Notes: a model not told the origin generated them from the sequence alone. 64,000 nucleotides of DNA from Billgrantia azerbaijanica (GCA_004551485.1 SBLD01000001.1:469808-533807); one strand, 5' to 3'; shown: positions 18,247 to 28,407, counted from the first letter of the stretch. Numbers and translations: made by a program.

Positions 18247-18680
18247 TGATGGTTAGGTCGGGCACCCTGATTCTCAATGTCGCCGCACGCTTCCTGCTGC
18301 CGCTGCAGCTGCTGTTCTCCGTGTTTCTGCTGCTGCGCGGCCACGACGAGCCGGGCGGCGGCTTCATCGCCGGCCTGGTCGCGGCGGGGGCTTTCGCGCT
18401 CTACCTCTTTGCCTTCGGGCTGCGCGCCCTGCGTGCCATGATCCGGGTGTCGCCGCGTGACCTGGTGGGGTTTGGCCTGCTGTTCGCGCTGCTCTCCACG
18501 CTGCCGGCCTGGTGGCAGGGCGAGCCGTTCTTCACCTCGCAGTGGTGGACGGTGCCGATCATCGACTACAAGGCCTCGACGCCGCTGATCTTCGATATCG
18601 GCGTCTATCTGGTCGTGCTGGGGTCGGTGCTGACGGCCATCACGGCCCTGACGGAAACCGATCGCGAGCACGACGCGTAA
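18246..18680 (+). CDS. mnhB: Mrp/Mnh antiporter subunit B (right operon)
   Basis: A separate MnhB of 144 residues with four membrane helices and the family signature [20 protein letters not shown]. The conserved [11 protein letters not shown] segment lies near the end. The ATG at 18246 overlaps the mnhA stop (TGATG); the ATG at 18249 or GTG at 18243 could also serve. The equivalent domain is fused to MnhA in the left operon. Confidence 0.94.
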   Translation: MMVRSGTLILNVAARFLLPLQLLFSVFLLLRGHDEPGGGFIAGLVAAGAFALYLFAFGLRALRAMIRVSPRDLVGFGLLFALLSTLPAWWQGEPFFTSQWWTVPIIDYKASTPLIFDIGVYLVVLGSVLTAITALTETDREHDA

Positions 18681-18694
18681 TTCGAGGAGGCGTG

Positions 18695-19042
18695 ATGGAA
18701 CCCCTGATGGCCATAGCGATTGGCGTCCTGTTTGCCTGCGCCATCTACATGATGTTGCGCCGCTCCATCGTCAAGCTGGTCATCGGCTTGATGCTGCTCT
18801 CCAACGCCGCGAATCTGCTGATCTTCTCGACGGCGGGGATGGTGCGCGGCAAGCCGCCGCTGGTGCCGGAAGGCCTTGCCGCGCCGCTGGGCGAAGTGGC
18901 CGATCCGCTGCCCCAGGCGCTGGTGCTCACCGCCATCGTGATCGCCTTCGGGGTGCTCTCCTTCGCGGTGGTGCTGCTGCGGCGTGCCTGGGAGATCGTC
19001 CGGACCGACGATCTGGACAAGATGAAGGATACCGATACGTGA
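18695..19042 (+). CDS. mnhC: Mrp/Mnh antiporter subunit C (right operon)
   Basis: A 115-residue NuoK-like subunit with three membrane helices. Diagnostic segments are [20 protein letters not shown] and [27 protein letters not shown] (18686-18691) lies four bases before the ATG, a strong ribosome-binding site. The stop overlaps the GTG start of mnhD. Confidence 0.94.
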   Translation: MEPLMAIAIGVLFACAIYMMLRRSIVKLVIGLMLLSNAANLLIFSTAGMVRGKPPLVPEGLAAPLGEVADPLPQALVLTAIVIAFGVLSFAVVLLRRAWEIVRTDDLDKMKDTDT

Positions 19043-20556
19043 ATCCGCAGATCGCTCTCCCCATTCTGATCCCGTTGCTGTCCGGGGCGCTCTCCCTGGT
19101 CTTCTGGCGTTTCCGCGGCATGCAGCGCTTCATCGCCGTGGCCGGGACCGCCGCCCTGCTGCTCTGCAGTATCTGGTTGCTCGGGGCGGTCAGTCGGCAG
19201 GGCATTCTCGTCACCCAGATGGGCAACTGGCCGGCGCCCTTCGGCATCAGCCTGGTGGCCGACCTGCTCGGTGCCATCATGGTACTGCTGACCGGTATCA
19301 TCGGCTTTGCCGTGGCGATCTACTCGCTGGCCACCATCGGCCGCGGGCACGAGGCCTTCGGCTATTTCCCGCTCATGCACCTGCTGCTGGCCGGCGTGGC
19401 CGGCGCCTTCCTCACCGGCGACATCTTCAACCTCTACGTATGGTTCGAGGTGATGCTGGTGGCCTCCTTCGCGCTGCTGATCCTGGGCAGCGAGAAGGCG
19501 CAGATGGAGGGGGCGATCAAGTACGTGACGCTCAACCTGGTGTCGTCGGTGATCTTCCTGGTCGCGGTGGGGCTGCTCTACGGCAAGGTCGGCACGCTCA
19601 ACATGGCCGACATCGCCAGCCGCCTGGCAGGGCTCGAGGGCGACGGCATGGTCGACGTGCTGGCCATGATGTTCATGGTCGCCTTCGGCATCAAGGCCGC
19701 CGCCTTTCCACTCTTCTTCTGGCTGCCGGCTTCCTACCACACGCCGCCGGTGGCGGTGTCGGCGCTGTTCGCCGGCCTGCTCACCAAGGTCGGGGTCTAC
19801 GCGCTGTTTCGCGTCTTCACGCTGATCTTCCACCACAGCCCCGGATACACGCACGAGATCCTGATGTGGGGGGCGGGGTTGACCATGCTCTCCGGCGTGC
19901 TGGGGGCCGCGGCACAGTTCGAGTTCCGCCGCATCCTGTCGTTCCACATCGTCAGCCAGATCGGCTACATGATCCTGGGGCTGGCGCTGTTCACCCCCTT
20001 GGCCATCATCGGCGGTGTCTTCTACATCATGCATCACATCATCGTGAAGGCGAACCTGTTCCTGATCAGCGGCATCGTGCACCGCCTGCGCGGCAGCTAC
20101 GAGCTCAAGAAGCTGGGGGGCGTCTACCGCCGCTATCCCTGGCTGGCGGTGCTGTTCCTGATTCCGGCCCTGTCGCTGGCCGGGGTGCCGCCGCTGTCGG
20201 GCTTCTTCGCCAAGTTCATCGTGATCCGCGCGGCCATCGAGGCCGAGGCCTACGGCCTCACCTTCATCGCCCTGCTGGTCGGGCTGCTGACGCTCTACTC
20301 GATGATTAAGATCTGGGCAGAGGTCTTCTGGAAGGCCGCGCCCGAGGACGGCGACACCGATCCCTACCCGGCGATCAGCCTCCGCGAGATGTGGCTCATC
20401 GCGGCGCCGGTGGTGGGGCTGGCGGCCTGCACCCTGCTGATCGGCCTGAATGCCGAGCCGATCCACGCCCTGGCCGAGGCGTCGGCCGAGCAACTGCTCT
20501 CGCCCGAGCGCTACATCGAAGCGGTGCTCGGTGCGGGCCGGGAGGTGCAGCCATGA
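19039..20556 (+). CDS. mnhD: Mrp/Mnh antiporter subunit D (right operon)
   Basis: A 505-residue NuoM/N-like subunit with about 14 membrane helices. Channel motifs include a Glu in [18 protein letters not shown], Lys in [21 protein letters not shown] and [13 protein letters not shown], and [10 protein letters not shown]. It starts with GTG at 19039, which overlaps the mnhC stop (GTGA). The [16 protein letters not shown] region resembles the MrpD of many Mrp systems more closely than the left-operon copy, which has HAYAAAPAPVAALFA at this place. Confidence 0.95.
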   Translation: MNPQIALPILIPLLSGALSLVFWRFRGMQRFIAVAGTAALLLCSIWLLGAVSRQGILVTQMGNWPAPFGISLVADLLGAIMVLLTGIIGFAVAIYSLATIGRGHEAFGYFPLMHLLLAGVAGAFLTGDIFNLYVWFEVMLVASFALLILGSEKAQMEGAIKYVTLNLVSSVIFLVAVGLLYGKVGTLNMADIASRLAGLEGDGMVDVLAMMFMVAFGIKAAAFPLFFWLPASYHTPPVAVSALFAGLLTKVGVYALFRVFTLIFHHSPGYTHEILMWGAGLTMLSGVLGAAAQFEFRRILSFHIVSQIGYMILGLALFTPLAIIGGVFYIMHHIIVKANLFLISGIVHRLRGSYELKKLGGVYRRYPWLAVLFLIPALSLAGVPPLSGFFAKFIVIRAAIEAEAYGLTFIALLVGLLTLYSMIKIWAEVFWKAAPEDGDTDPYPAISLREMWLIAAPVVGLAACTLLIGLNAEPIHALAEASAEQLLSPERYIEAVLGAGREVQP

Positions 20557-21026
20557 TCGGTGCCGCCTGGAACCTGCTGCTGGGGTTTGCCTGGGTGGTA
20601 CTGTCCGGCGATTTCAGCGGTCGCAACCTGCTCGCGGGACTCACGTTCGGCTACCTGGTGCTGGCCCTGCTGCAGCCCCAGGTGCCGGCGCTCGCCGGCT
20701 ACGCGCAGCGCCTGCCGCGGCTGATCGCCTTCGTCGGTTTCTTCCTCAAGGAGCTGCTGCTGGCCAATCTCAAGGTGGCCTTCGACGTGGTGACACCGCC
20801 CTGGTACATGCAGCCGGGCGTCATTGCCATGCCGCTGACCGCCAAGAGCGATTTCGAGATCGCCCTGGTGGCCAACCTGATCTCCCTGACCCCGGGGACC
20901 CTCAGCCTGGACGTCTCCGATGACCGCAAGGTGCTCTACATCCATGCCATGTTCCTGGACGACGAAGAGGAGCTGCGCCGCAGCCTGGCCGAACTCGAGC
21001 GCCGCACCCTGGCGCTGTTCGATTGA
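20553..21026 (+). CDS. mnhE: Mrp/Mnh antiporter subunit E (right operon)
   Basis: A 157-residue subunit. N-terminal membrane helices are followed by [20 protein letters not shown], the MnhE signature, and a charged C-terminal helix. The ATG overlaps the mnhD stop (ATGA). It is a shorter, clearly diverged relative of the left-operon MnhE. Confidence 0.94.
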   Translation: MIGAAWNLLLGFAWVVLSGDFSGRNLLAGLTFGYLVLALLQPQVPALAGYAQRLPRLIAFVGFFLKELLLANLKVAFDVVTPPWYMQPGVIAMPLTAKSDFEIALVANLISLTPGTLSLDVSDDRKVLYIHAMFLDDEEELRRSLAELERRTLALFD

Positions 21027-21044
21027 GCGACGAGGAGAAGACGT

Positions 21045-21314
21045 GTGTCGACCGTGATCCTGTTGAGTCTCGTGCTGATGACGCTGGCGCTGTGCCTGGT
21101 CTTTGCGCGCCTGTTCATCGGCCCCAGCCTGACCGACCGGGTGGTGGCGCTGGAGCTGTTCTCGTCGATGATCGTGGGCATCATCGGGGTGGTGGCCATT
21201 GCCACGGACGTGCCGAGCCTGCTGGACGTGGCCATCGTCCTGGCGCTGATGGCGTTCATGGCCGCCATCGGCTTCGCCCGCTTCCTGGAACGGGGAGGGC
21301 CCCGGGATGATTGA
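21045..21314 (+). CDS. mnhF: Mrp/Mnh antiporter subunit F (right operon)
   Basis: An 89-residue subunit with three membrane helices and the MnhF signature IGPSLTDRVVALEL. It starts with GTG at 21045, nine bases after GAGGAG. The last codons overlap the mnhG start by 8 bp. Confidence 0.93.
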   Translation: MSTVILLSLVLMTLALCLVFARLFIGPSLTDRVVALELFSSMIVGIIGVVAIATDVPSLLDVAIVLALMAFMAAIGFARFLERGGPRDD

Positions 21315-21711
21315 GTTCGTCAAGCAGGGGCTGATTCTCTCCGGCGCCATCTTCATGTTCCTGGCCTCGCTGGGCCTGCTGCGCCTGCCCGACCTCCTGA
21401 CCCGCATGCATGCGACCACCAAGGCCGCCACCCTGGGCGCCACGCTCATCATGCTCGCCGTGGCGCTCCATTTCGCGGATGTCGCCATGGTGACCCGCGC
21501 CTTCGCCATCATCATCTTCATCATGATGACGGCCCCGGTGGCGGCCCACGTCATCGGTCGTGCCGGCTATTTCGTCGGGGCCAAGCTGTGGAGCGGTACG
21601 GTGAAGGACGAACTGCGTCCCAACTACGACCCGCTGACCCACGAGCTCAAGAGCGGCCAGGAGACCGCGGCGAACGCCGCTCGGCAGCCTCGTGACGACG
21701 ATGCCGACTGA
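21307..21711 (+). CDS. mnhG: Mrp/Mnh antiporter subunit G (right operon)
   Basis: A 134-residue subunit with three membrane helices and the family motif LRLPDLLTRMHATTKAATLG. The C-terminal tail (about 95-134) is hydrophilic and different in sequence from the left-operon tail. It is the final gene of the seven-gene operon. No intrinsic terminator is evident in the 80 bp before the next gene. Confidence 0.93.
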   Translation: MIEFVKQGLILSGAIFMFLASLGLLRLPDLLTRMHATTKAATLGATLIMLAVALHFADVAMVTRAFAIIIFIMMTAPVAAHVIGRAGYFVGAKLWSGTVKDELRPNYDPLTHELKSGQETAANAARQPRDDDAD

Positions 21712-21792
21712 AGGGCAGCCGGCCCCTGGCGTCCGCGCGCCGTCTGCGCGATGATCGAGGCCCATTCATGCCCGAGGAGTTCAGGCATCCCG

Positions 21793-23058
21793 ATGCACAA
21801 GCTGCTTCCCGCCACCCTGCTGTTCACGCTCCTGGCCGGTTGCCAGAGCTCTCCCGCCCAGGCCGTCCCGGAAGCCGACCACGAGGCGTCCACCCTGAGC
21901 GGTGCCCTGGACACGGAGGCCGCCGAGCGCGCCGTATCGGCGGCCGACTTCGATGACTGGCTGGCCGGCTTTCGCCGCGAGGCGCGTGCCCAGGGCATTG
22001 GCGAGGCGACGCTGTCGCGCGCCCTCGACGGGCTGCGCTACCGGCCGCGGGTACTCGAGCTGGACCGCTCCCAGCCCGAGTTCGTGCGCCCCATCTGGCA
22101 GTACCTGGACAGCGCCGTCTCGGCGCGCCGCATCGCCACCGGCCGCGAGCGGCTCGCCGCCCACCGCGACACCGCCCGGGAGATGGAGCGACGCTACGGC
22201 GTGCCGGCGGAGATCCTGGTGGCGATCTGGGGGGTGGAGAGCAACTACGGCAGTCACTTCGGCGACTTCCCGACCCTGGAGGCGCTTGCCACCCTGGCCT
22301 TTGAGGGGCGGCGTCGCGACTTCGCCCGCAGCGAACTGCTGGCGGCGCTGCGCATCCTCGAGGCGGGCGACATCGCCCCCGAGCGCATGGTCGGCTCCTG
22401 GGCGGGGGCCATGGGGCACACCCAGTTCCTGCCCTCGAGCTTTCTCGCCCATGCGGTCGACGGCGACGGTGATGGGCGCCGCGACATCTGGCAGAGCGTC
22501 CCCGACGTGCTCGCCTCCACCGCCAACTACCTGGCCGAGGTGGGCTGGCGGGCGGGTGAGCCCTGGGCGGTCGAGGTGCGCCTGCCCGACGACTTCGACC
22601 ATGCCCAGGCGGAGCTCTCCACGCGACGTGACAGCGGCGCGTGGGCGGCACAGGGCGTACGGGCCATCGACGGCGACCGCTTGCCGGCGATGGCCTCGGC
22701 ATCGGTGATTGCCCCGGCCGGTGCCGAGGGAGCGGCCTTCCTGGTGGGGCCCAACTTCCGCGCCATCCTGCGCTACAACAACGCCACCAGCTATGCCCTG
22801 GCGGTGTCGACGCTGGCCGACCGGATCGCCGGGCGGGACGGCATCGTGGCGAGCTGGCCGCGTGACGAGCAGCCGCTGGCGCGGCGCGAGGTGCGCGCGA
22901 TGCAGCGCTCGCTCAACGCGCGTGGCTTCGACGTCGGGCAGCCGGACGGCATCCTCGGTCCCAACACGCGGCGCGGCCTGCGCGCCTTCCAGCGCACCAT
23001 CGGCGAGACGCCGGACGGTTTTGCCACCCAGCGCCTGCTGGAACGATTGCAGCACTGA
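21793..23058 (+). CDS. Lytic murein transglycosylase B-type lipoprotein
   Basis: Predicted to cleave the MurNAc-GlcNAc bond of peptidoglycan, releasing 1,6-anhydro-muropeptides. The 421-residue protein starts with a lipoprotein signal (MHKLLPATLLFTLLAGC, lipobox Cys at residue 17), then the MltB/SLT_2 domain with catalytic Glu149 in IWGVESNYGSHFG and AGAMGHTQFLPSSF. A C-terminal peptidoglycan-binding domain follows (about 355-421, MQRSLNARGFDVGQPDGILG). ATG 21793 was chosen because it gives the lipoprotein signal; the frame extends to 21751. It is the MltB family with a C-terminal PG-binding domain, common in pseudomonads and Halomonas. Confidence 0.93.
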   Translation: MHKLLPATLLFTLLAGCQSSPAQAVPEADHEASTLSGALDTEAAERAVSAADFDDWLAGFRREARAQGIGEATLSRALDGLRYRPRVLELDRSQPEFVRPIWQYLDSAVSARRIATGRERLAAHRDTAREMERRYGVPAEILVAIWGVESNYGSHFGDFPTLEALATLAFEGRRRDFARSELLAALRILEAGDIAPERMVGSWAGAMGHTQFLPSSFLAHAVDGDGDGRRDIWQSVPDVLASTANYLAEVGWRAGEPWAVEVRLPDDFDHAQAELSTRRDSGAWAAQGVRAIDGDRLPAMASASVIAPAGAEGAAFLVGPNFRAILRYNNATSYALAVSTLADRIAGRDGIVASWPRDEQPLARREVRAMQRSLNARGFDVGQPDGILGPNTRRGLRAFQRTIGETPDGFATQRLLERLQH

Positions 23059-23079
23059 GGCTGTCCAATGCCGCCGAGG

Positions 23080-23655
23080 TCACTCGTCGGTCATCCTGTC
23101 GAGGGCCTCGTTGATCGCCCGGCCAGCGCGTTCGGCCCCTTCCTGGGTGCGCTGCCAGGCGCGCTCGGCGCCTTCGCCGACGCGGTCCGCCCCCTTGCGG
23201 GTGCGCTGCCAGGCGCTCTCGGCGCCCTCCTGGGTGGTCTGCCATGCCTCGCGTGAACGGCGCTTGGCCTGCTGCCACCAACTGCTGTCGTAGCGGGGCA
23301 GGGCGTCGAACTCCGCCTCGCTGAGGGCGAGCATGACGCGATGTCGGGCGGTGCCGTCGCCGCTGTCATCGGTGGCGAGGCGGAACCGGCCGCGGGTGAC
23401 CACGACGTCCTCACCGCCGATGCCCAGGGTGGCGTTGCTGCGTATCACCAGGGCGTGGACGCCCATGTCGTCACCCAGCAGGACGTCTCTGACGTCGCCC
23501 ACCGCCGTGTCGGGGGCGGTCTCGAGATGGGCTTCGGCATCCAGGATGGCCTGGGTGGAATAGAGGCCCTGGGGCTCCGTCTGGGCGGCCGCGAACGGGC
23601 CGGTGGCCAGCAGGCCGCAGACCAGGAGTGCCAGGGTGTGACGACGCGCTATCAT
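23080..23655 (-). CDS. Exported PRC-barrel protein with a repetitive amphipathic tail
   Basis: A 191-residue protein with a signal peptide (about 1-24, RRHTLALLVCGLLATGPFAAA). The PRC-barrel-like domain follows (about 30-130, GDVRDVLLGDDMGVHALVIRS). The last 55 residues are an imperfect repeat: AWQTTQEGAES, AWQRTRKGADR and AWQRTQEGAER units that should form an amphipathic helix. PRC-barrels of this exported kind are common but poorly characterised; photosynthetic-reaction-centre and RimM relatives only share the fold. It is divergent from the retropepsin gene across 120 bp. Function unknown; periplasmic location is inferred. Confidence 0.75.
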   Translation of the reverse strand: MIARRHTLALLVCGLLATGPFAAAQTEPQGLYSTQAILDAEAHLETAPDTAVGDVRDVLLGDDMGVHALVIRSNATLGIGGEDVVVTRGRFRLATDDSGDGTARHRVMLALSEAEFDALPRYDSSWWQQAKRRSREAWQTTQEGAESAWQRTRKGADRVGEGAERAWQRTQEGAERAGRAINEALDRMTDE

Positions 23656-23775
23656 GCGGCGTTCTCCCTCTCGTGATAATATCGTTGATCGCACGCCGGG
23701 CATGCGACCGCGCTACCCGCCCCGAGGAATATCGGGTGGGACAACATAGCTGACAGATCAAGGAGCACAACGTTC

Positions 23776-24360
23776 ATGAGCGACAACAGGTGGAAGCAGT
23801 ACGCCCTGTCCCTTGCCATCGCCCTGCTGCTCGGGAGTGCCGGGCCGGCGGTGGCGGACGAGCCGACGGTGTTCGGCTGGGTGGAGAAGGCGACCCTCGA
23901 GCCCTGGGGCGTGGAGGTGAAGGCGAAGCTCGACAGCGGTGCCCTGACCTCCTCGCTGGATGCCCGGGACGTCGAGCGCTTCGAGAAGGAAGGCGAGGAG
24001 TGGGTGCGCTTCCGCCTCAAGCTGGAGGACGAGGAGAGCGGTGAGCTGTTCACCGAGTGGCTGGAGCTGCCCGTGTACCGCAACCTCAAGCTGCGCGGTG
24101 CCGGCGGCGTCGACCGGCGGCCCGTGGTACTGATGAAGGTCTGCCTGGGCGATACCGTCTACGAGGAGCAGTTCAGCCTGCGCAATCGCGGCGACATGAA
24201 CTACCCGCTGCTGCTCGGGCGGCGCACCATCGGTCATCTGGGGGTCCTCGACGTGCGCGAGACCTTCCGCTCCGAGCCGCGCTGCAGCGACGGGGCGCCG
24301 CTGGTGGAGCACGATCCCGAGGAGGACGATGCCACCGACCGGGAGGTCTCGGCCAGCTGA
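23776..24360 (+). CDS. Exported retropepsin-like (Zn_protease/DUF785 family) protein
   Basis: A 194-residue protein annotated in relatives as ATP-dependent zinc protease, a misleading name: the fold is retropepsin-like. It shows KLDSGALTSSL with the candidate catalytic Asp53 (D-S-G) and the later YPLLLGRRTIG segment, a hydrophobic-hydrophobic-Gly partner motif of aspartic proteases. A signal peptide (about 7-27, LSLAIALLLGSAGPAVA) places it outside the cytoplasm, unlike the RimB-type members that act on ribosomal protein S6. A retropepsin works as a dimer. The substrate is unknown; a lytic transglycosylase and a PRC-barrel protein are neighbours. Confidence 0.82.
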   Translation: MSDNRWKQYALSLAIALLLGSAGPAVADEPTVFGWVEKATLEPWGVEVKAKLDSGALTSSLDARDVERFEKEGEEWVRFRLKLEDEESGELFTEWLELPVYRNLKLRGAGGVDRRPVVLMKVCLGDTVYEEQFSLRNRGDMNYPLLLGRRTIGHLGVLDVRETFRSEPRCSDGAPLVEHDPEEDDATDREVSAS

Positions 24361-24374
24361 AGTCGAGAGACGCA

Positions 24375-25088
24375 CTAGAAGAGACGTGCCAGCAGGGCGG
24401 TGACCGCCGTCTCCACGCGCAGGATGCGCGGCCCCAGGTGGATGCCCTGGCAGCCCGCGGCCAGGAGTCGCTCCACCTCCCAGGGAATGAAGCCGCCCTC
24501 CGGTCCCACCAGCAGCAGGGTCGGTTCGGTCAACCCGCGAGGGCAGTCGGCCGGCATCCCGGGGTGGGCGAGCAGACCCCGCCGGCCGGCCAGCAGTCCC
24601 GGCAGGTCGTCTTCGACGAAGGGGCGAAAGCCCTTGGCCAAGTCGACCCGCGGCAGCGCGGTGTCGCGCGCCTGCTCCAGGCCCAGCACCAGGTGCGTGT
24701 GGATCTTCTCGGCGGCGAGTTCCGGCGACTGCCAGTAGCTCTTCTCCACCCGACGAGTGTTGAGCAGGGTGATCCGCTTCACGCCCAGCGCGGTGACGTG
24801 CTCCAGGGTACGCGCCAGCATGCGCGGTCGCGGCAATGCGAGCACCAGGTGTACCGGCAGCGGCGGGGGAGGCGCCTGGTCCAGCGCGTCCAGCGTGAAG
24901 CGGGCCTCGTGCGCCTCCAGGGCCACCAGCTCGCCGCGGCCGATGCCACCCCCTTCGACGCCCACGGTCAGCCGGTCCCCCGGACGGGCGCGATGCACCT
25001 CGCGCAGGTGGCGCAGGCGGCGTGGGTCGTGCACCCGCGCCAGGTGGGGCGTGGCGAGGTCGTCCGGGGCAAGCAGGATCAGGTTCAT
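24375..25088 (-). CDS. rsmE: 16S rRNA (uracil(1498)-N3)-methyltransferase RsmE
   Basis: RsmE methylates N3 of U1498 in helix 44 of 16S rRNA, near the decoding site, from S-adenosylmethionine. The 237-residue protein has a PUA-like N-terminal domain (HLREVHRARPGDRL) and a SPOUT knot with LLVGPEGGFIPWEVE and LGPRILRVETAVTALLA. The ATG at 25088 gives the usual N-terminus; the frame runs 28 codons further upstream without homology. It converges with the retropepsin gene 14 bp away and diverges from phaR. Confidence 0.95.
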   Translation of the reverse strand: MNLILLAPDDLATPHLARVHDPRRLRHLREVHRARPGDRLTVGVEGGGIGRGELVALEAHEARFTLDALDQAPPPPLPVHLVLALPRPRMLARTLEHVTALGVKRITLLNTRRVEKSYWQSPELAAEKIHTHLVLGLEQARDTALPRVDLAKGFRPFVEDDLPGLLAGRRGLLAHPGMPADCPRGLTEPTLLLVGPEGGFIPWEVERLLAAGCQGIHLGPRILRVETAVTALLARLF

Positions 25089-25111
25089 CGGCTCTCGTGG
25101 AAGGCTCGGAT

Positions 25112-25139
25112 TTGCATGGGCGGTGGGGCGGTGCACAAT
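25112..25139 (+). promoter_or_regulatory. Candidate promoter of phaR
   Basis: TTGCAT (25112-25117) and CACAAT (25134-25139) are separated by 16 bp, 27 bp before the phaR ATG. The -10 matches four of six consensus bases. PhaR often represses its own gene, so an operator may overlap here, but no clear dyad was seen. Confidence 0.4.
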
Positions 25140-25165
25140 AACAGCAGGACGAGCGAGCGTCTGCC

Positions 25166-25663
25166 ATGACAAGGAGAAACGCCGTGCGCGTGATTCGCAA
25201 GTATGCCAACCGCCGGCTCTATGATACCCAACAGAGTCGCTACGTGACCCTCGAGGACCTGCGTCGCCTGATCCTCGACGAGATCCCGTTCCGTGTCGAG
25301 GACGCCAAGAGCGGCGAGGACCTCACCCGCACCATCCTGCTGTCGATCATCATCGAGCAGGAGCAGGAAGCCGACGGCGAGGCGGAGGTCTTCTCCAACG
25401 ATCTGCTGGCGCAGTTCATCCGCGTCTACGACATGGCCCAGCCACTGCCCCTGGCGCGCTACCTGGAGCAGGGCACCCGGCTGATGCTCGAGCAGCAGAA
25501 GCACATGCAGGACCAGTGGCAGCAGGCCATGCGCCACTCGCCGATGGAGCTGATGCGCGAGCTGGCCGAGGAGAACATGCGCTTCTGGCAGCAGACCATC
25601 GGCCAGCCCGGCAACGGCAAGGGGGCAGGCGGCGGCAAGGACGATGACAGCAAGAAATCGTGA
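25166..25663 (+). CDS. phaR: Polyhydroxyalkanoate synthesis repressor PhaR
   Basis: PhaR binds DNA and PHA granules and represses phasin and PHA genes when no polymer is present. The 165-residue protein begins with the PHB_acc_N DNA-binding module (RVIRKYANRRLYDTQQSRYV), followed by the PHB accumulation regulatory domain (ILLSIIIEQEQE). A Gln/Met-rich helical region ends in a Gly/Asp/Lys tail. The length is typical. No phaA, phaB, phaC or phasin gene is in the window, so its targets lie elsewhere, as in many Halomonas genomes. Confidence 0.94.
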   Translation: MTRRNAVRVIRKYANRRLYDTQQSRYVTLEDLRRLILDEIPFRVEDAKSGEDLTRTILLSIIIEQEQEADGEAEVFSNDLLAQFIRVYDMAQPLPLARYLEQGTRLMLEQQKHMQDQWQQAMRHSPMELMRELAEENMRFWQQTIGQPGNGKGAGGGKDDDSKKS

Positions 25664-25750
25664 GCGGAGCGGCGATGGCCGGCGCTTTCTGACATAATGC
25701 CGCGACGTTTCGAGATGCCCGGCTTTCAGTTGGTAAACAAGGTTGAACGG

Positions 25751-27043
<1,293 letters not shown>

Positions 27044-27094
27044 GCCGCCGGGCCGACACGGCGCGATCCGCGAACAACAAGAGGAGGCGTCAGC

Positions 27095-27535
27095 ATGGAG
27101 CGCATCAGACTGGACTTCCCTGACGAGGCGATCATCCACCGCCACACGCTGGCGGTGCGCATCACCGACATGAACTACGGTCGCCACCTGGGGCACGACG
27201 CCCTGGTGTCGCTGCTCCACGAGGCGCGCGTGGCGGCATTGGCATCGCTGGGCCTCGTCGAATGGGACCTGGGCGGCTGTGCCAGCGTGGTCGCCGACCT
27301 CGCCGTGCAGTACCAGGCCGAGGCGCGTTGGCCCGATGCGCTGGTGGCGGAGACCGCCGTGCGTCCGCCCGAGGGCAAGGCGCTCACCGTCTACCAGCGC
27401 CTGCGCCGCGAGGCCGACGCGGGCGTCGTCGCCACGGCACGCCTCAACCTGGTGCTGCTCGACCCGGCGAACGGGCGGCCCGCCGCGGTGCCGGCGAGCG
27501 TGCGCGACGCCCTCGTGCAGGCAGGAGCCGCCTGA
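27095..27535 (+). CDS. Hot-dog fold acyl-CoA thioesterase (4HBT family)
   Basis: A 146-residue single hot-dog domain of the YbgC/FadM type, predicted to hydrolyse an acyl-CoA. It has ITDMNYGRHLGHDALVSLLHEARV, in which the aspartate and the following helix form the active site of the 4HBT family. The specific substrate cannot be told. GAGGAG lies a few bases before the ATG. It follows purD by 51 bp, and its stop overlaps the prkB ATG (TGATG), so it is co-translated with prkB. Confidence 0.85.
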   Translation: MERIRLDFPDEAIIHRHTLAVRITDMNYGRHLGHDALVSLLHEARVAALASLGLVEWDLGGCASVVADLAVQYQAEARWPDALVAETAVRPPEGKALTVYQRLRREADAGVVATARLNLVLLDPANGRPAAVPASVRDALVQAGAA

Positions 27536-28407
27536 TGTCCCGCGAGTACCCGGTCATCGCCGTGACCGGCTCCTCGGGGGCCGGCACCACCACGGTGAAG
27601 CGCACCTTCGAGCGCATGTTCGCCCGCGAGGACGTGCACGCAGCCTACGTCGACGGCGACGCCTTCCACCGCTACACCCGCGACGAGCTGGCGCGTATCT
27701 TCCGCGAGGAGCCCGAACGCAAGGACGAACTCTCGCACTTCGCCGTGGAGGCCAACCTGCTCGACCGCCTCGAGACGCTCTTCCAGGAGTACGGCGAGCA
27801 CGGTACCGGCACCTATCGCCACTACATCCACGCCGAAGACAAGCAGATGATCGAGGCCGGCTACCGGGTCGGCACCTTCACCGAGTGGGAGCCGCTGCCC
27901 TGCGGCACCGACCTGCTGTTCTACGAGGGGCTGCACGGCGGGCTCGTCACCACCGAGCACGACATCGCCCGCCACGTCGACCTGCTGATCGGCGTGGCGC
28001 CGACCATGAACCTGGAGTGGATCCAGAAGATCGACCGCGACACCAAGCTGCGCGGCTACTCCCAGGAGGCGGTGATCGACACCATCCTGGGGCGCATGGG
28101 CGACTACGTGCGCTACATCCAGCCGCAGTTCTCGCGCACCCACATCAACTTCCAGCGCGTGCCCACGGTGGACACCTCCAACCCCTTCGAGGTGCAGGAC
28201 ATCCCCACCGATGCCGAGTCGTTCGTGGTGATTCGCTTCCGCGACCCCTCCACGGTGGACTTCCCGTGGCTGCTGGCGATGATCCAGGACGCCTTCATGA
28301 GTCGTCCGCACACCCTGGTCGTGCCGGGATCGCGGATGCCGCTGGCCATCGAGCTGATCATCGCGCCGCTGGTCCGCCACCTGCTCGCCCAGCGCCGCTT
28401 CCGCTGA
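27535..28407 (+). CDS. prkB: Phosphoribulokinase-family kinase (PrkB type)
   Basis: A 290-residue P-loop kinase, Walker A GSSGAGTTT at about residues 12-20, similar to proteobacterial class I phosphoribulokinase (VDGDAFHRYTRDEL, FYEGLHGGLVTTEHDIARHVDLLIGVAPTMNLEW). Family members phosphorylate ribulose 5-phosphate. PrkB proteins also occur in non-autotrophs, including E. coli, where their role is unclear. No RuBisCO or other Calvin-cycle gene is in the window, so carbon fixation cannot be inferred. It overlaps the thioesterase gene. Confidence 0.88.
   Translation: MSREYPVIAVTGSSGAGTTTVKRTFERMFAREDVHAAYVDGDAFHRYTRDELARIFREEPERKDELSHFAVEANLLDRLETLFQEYGEHGTGTYRHYIHAEDKQMIEAGYRVGTFTEWEPLPCGTDLLFYEGLHGGLVTTEHDIARHVDLLIGVAPTMNLEWIQKIDRDTKLRGYSQEAVIDTILGRMGDYVRYIQPQFSRTHINFQRVPTVDTSNPFEVQDIPTDAESFVVIRFRDPSTVDFPWLLAMIQDAFMSRPHTLVVPGSRMPLAIELIIAPLVRHLLAQRRFR

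Noticed and set aside
23776-24360. RimB, the protease acting on S6
   Set aside because: The product has a signal peptide, so it should be outside the cytoplasm, where S6 is absent, and no rimK is adjacent.
27535-28407. Evidence for autotrophy from phosphoribulokinase
   Set aside because: PrkB-type kinases occur in non-autotrophs and no RuBisCO or carboxysome gene is present.
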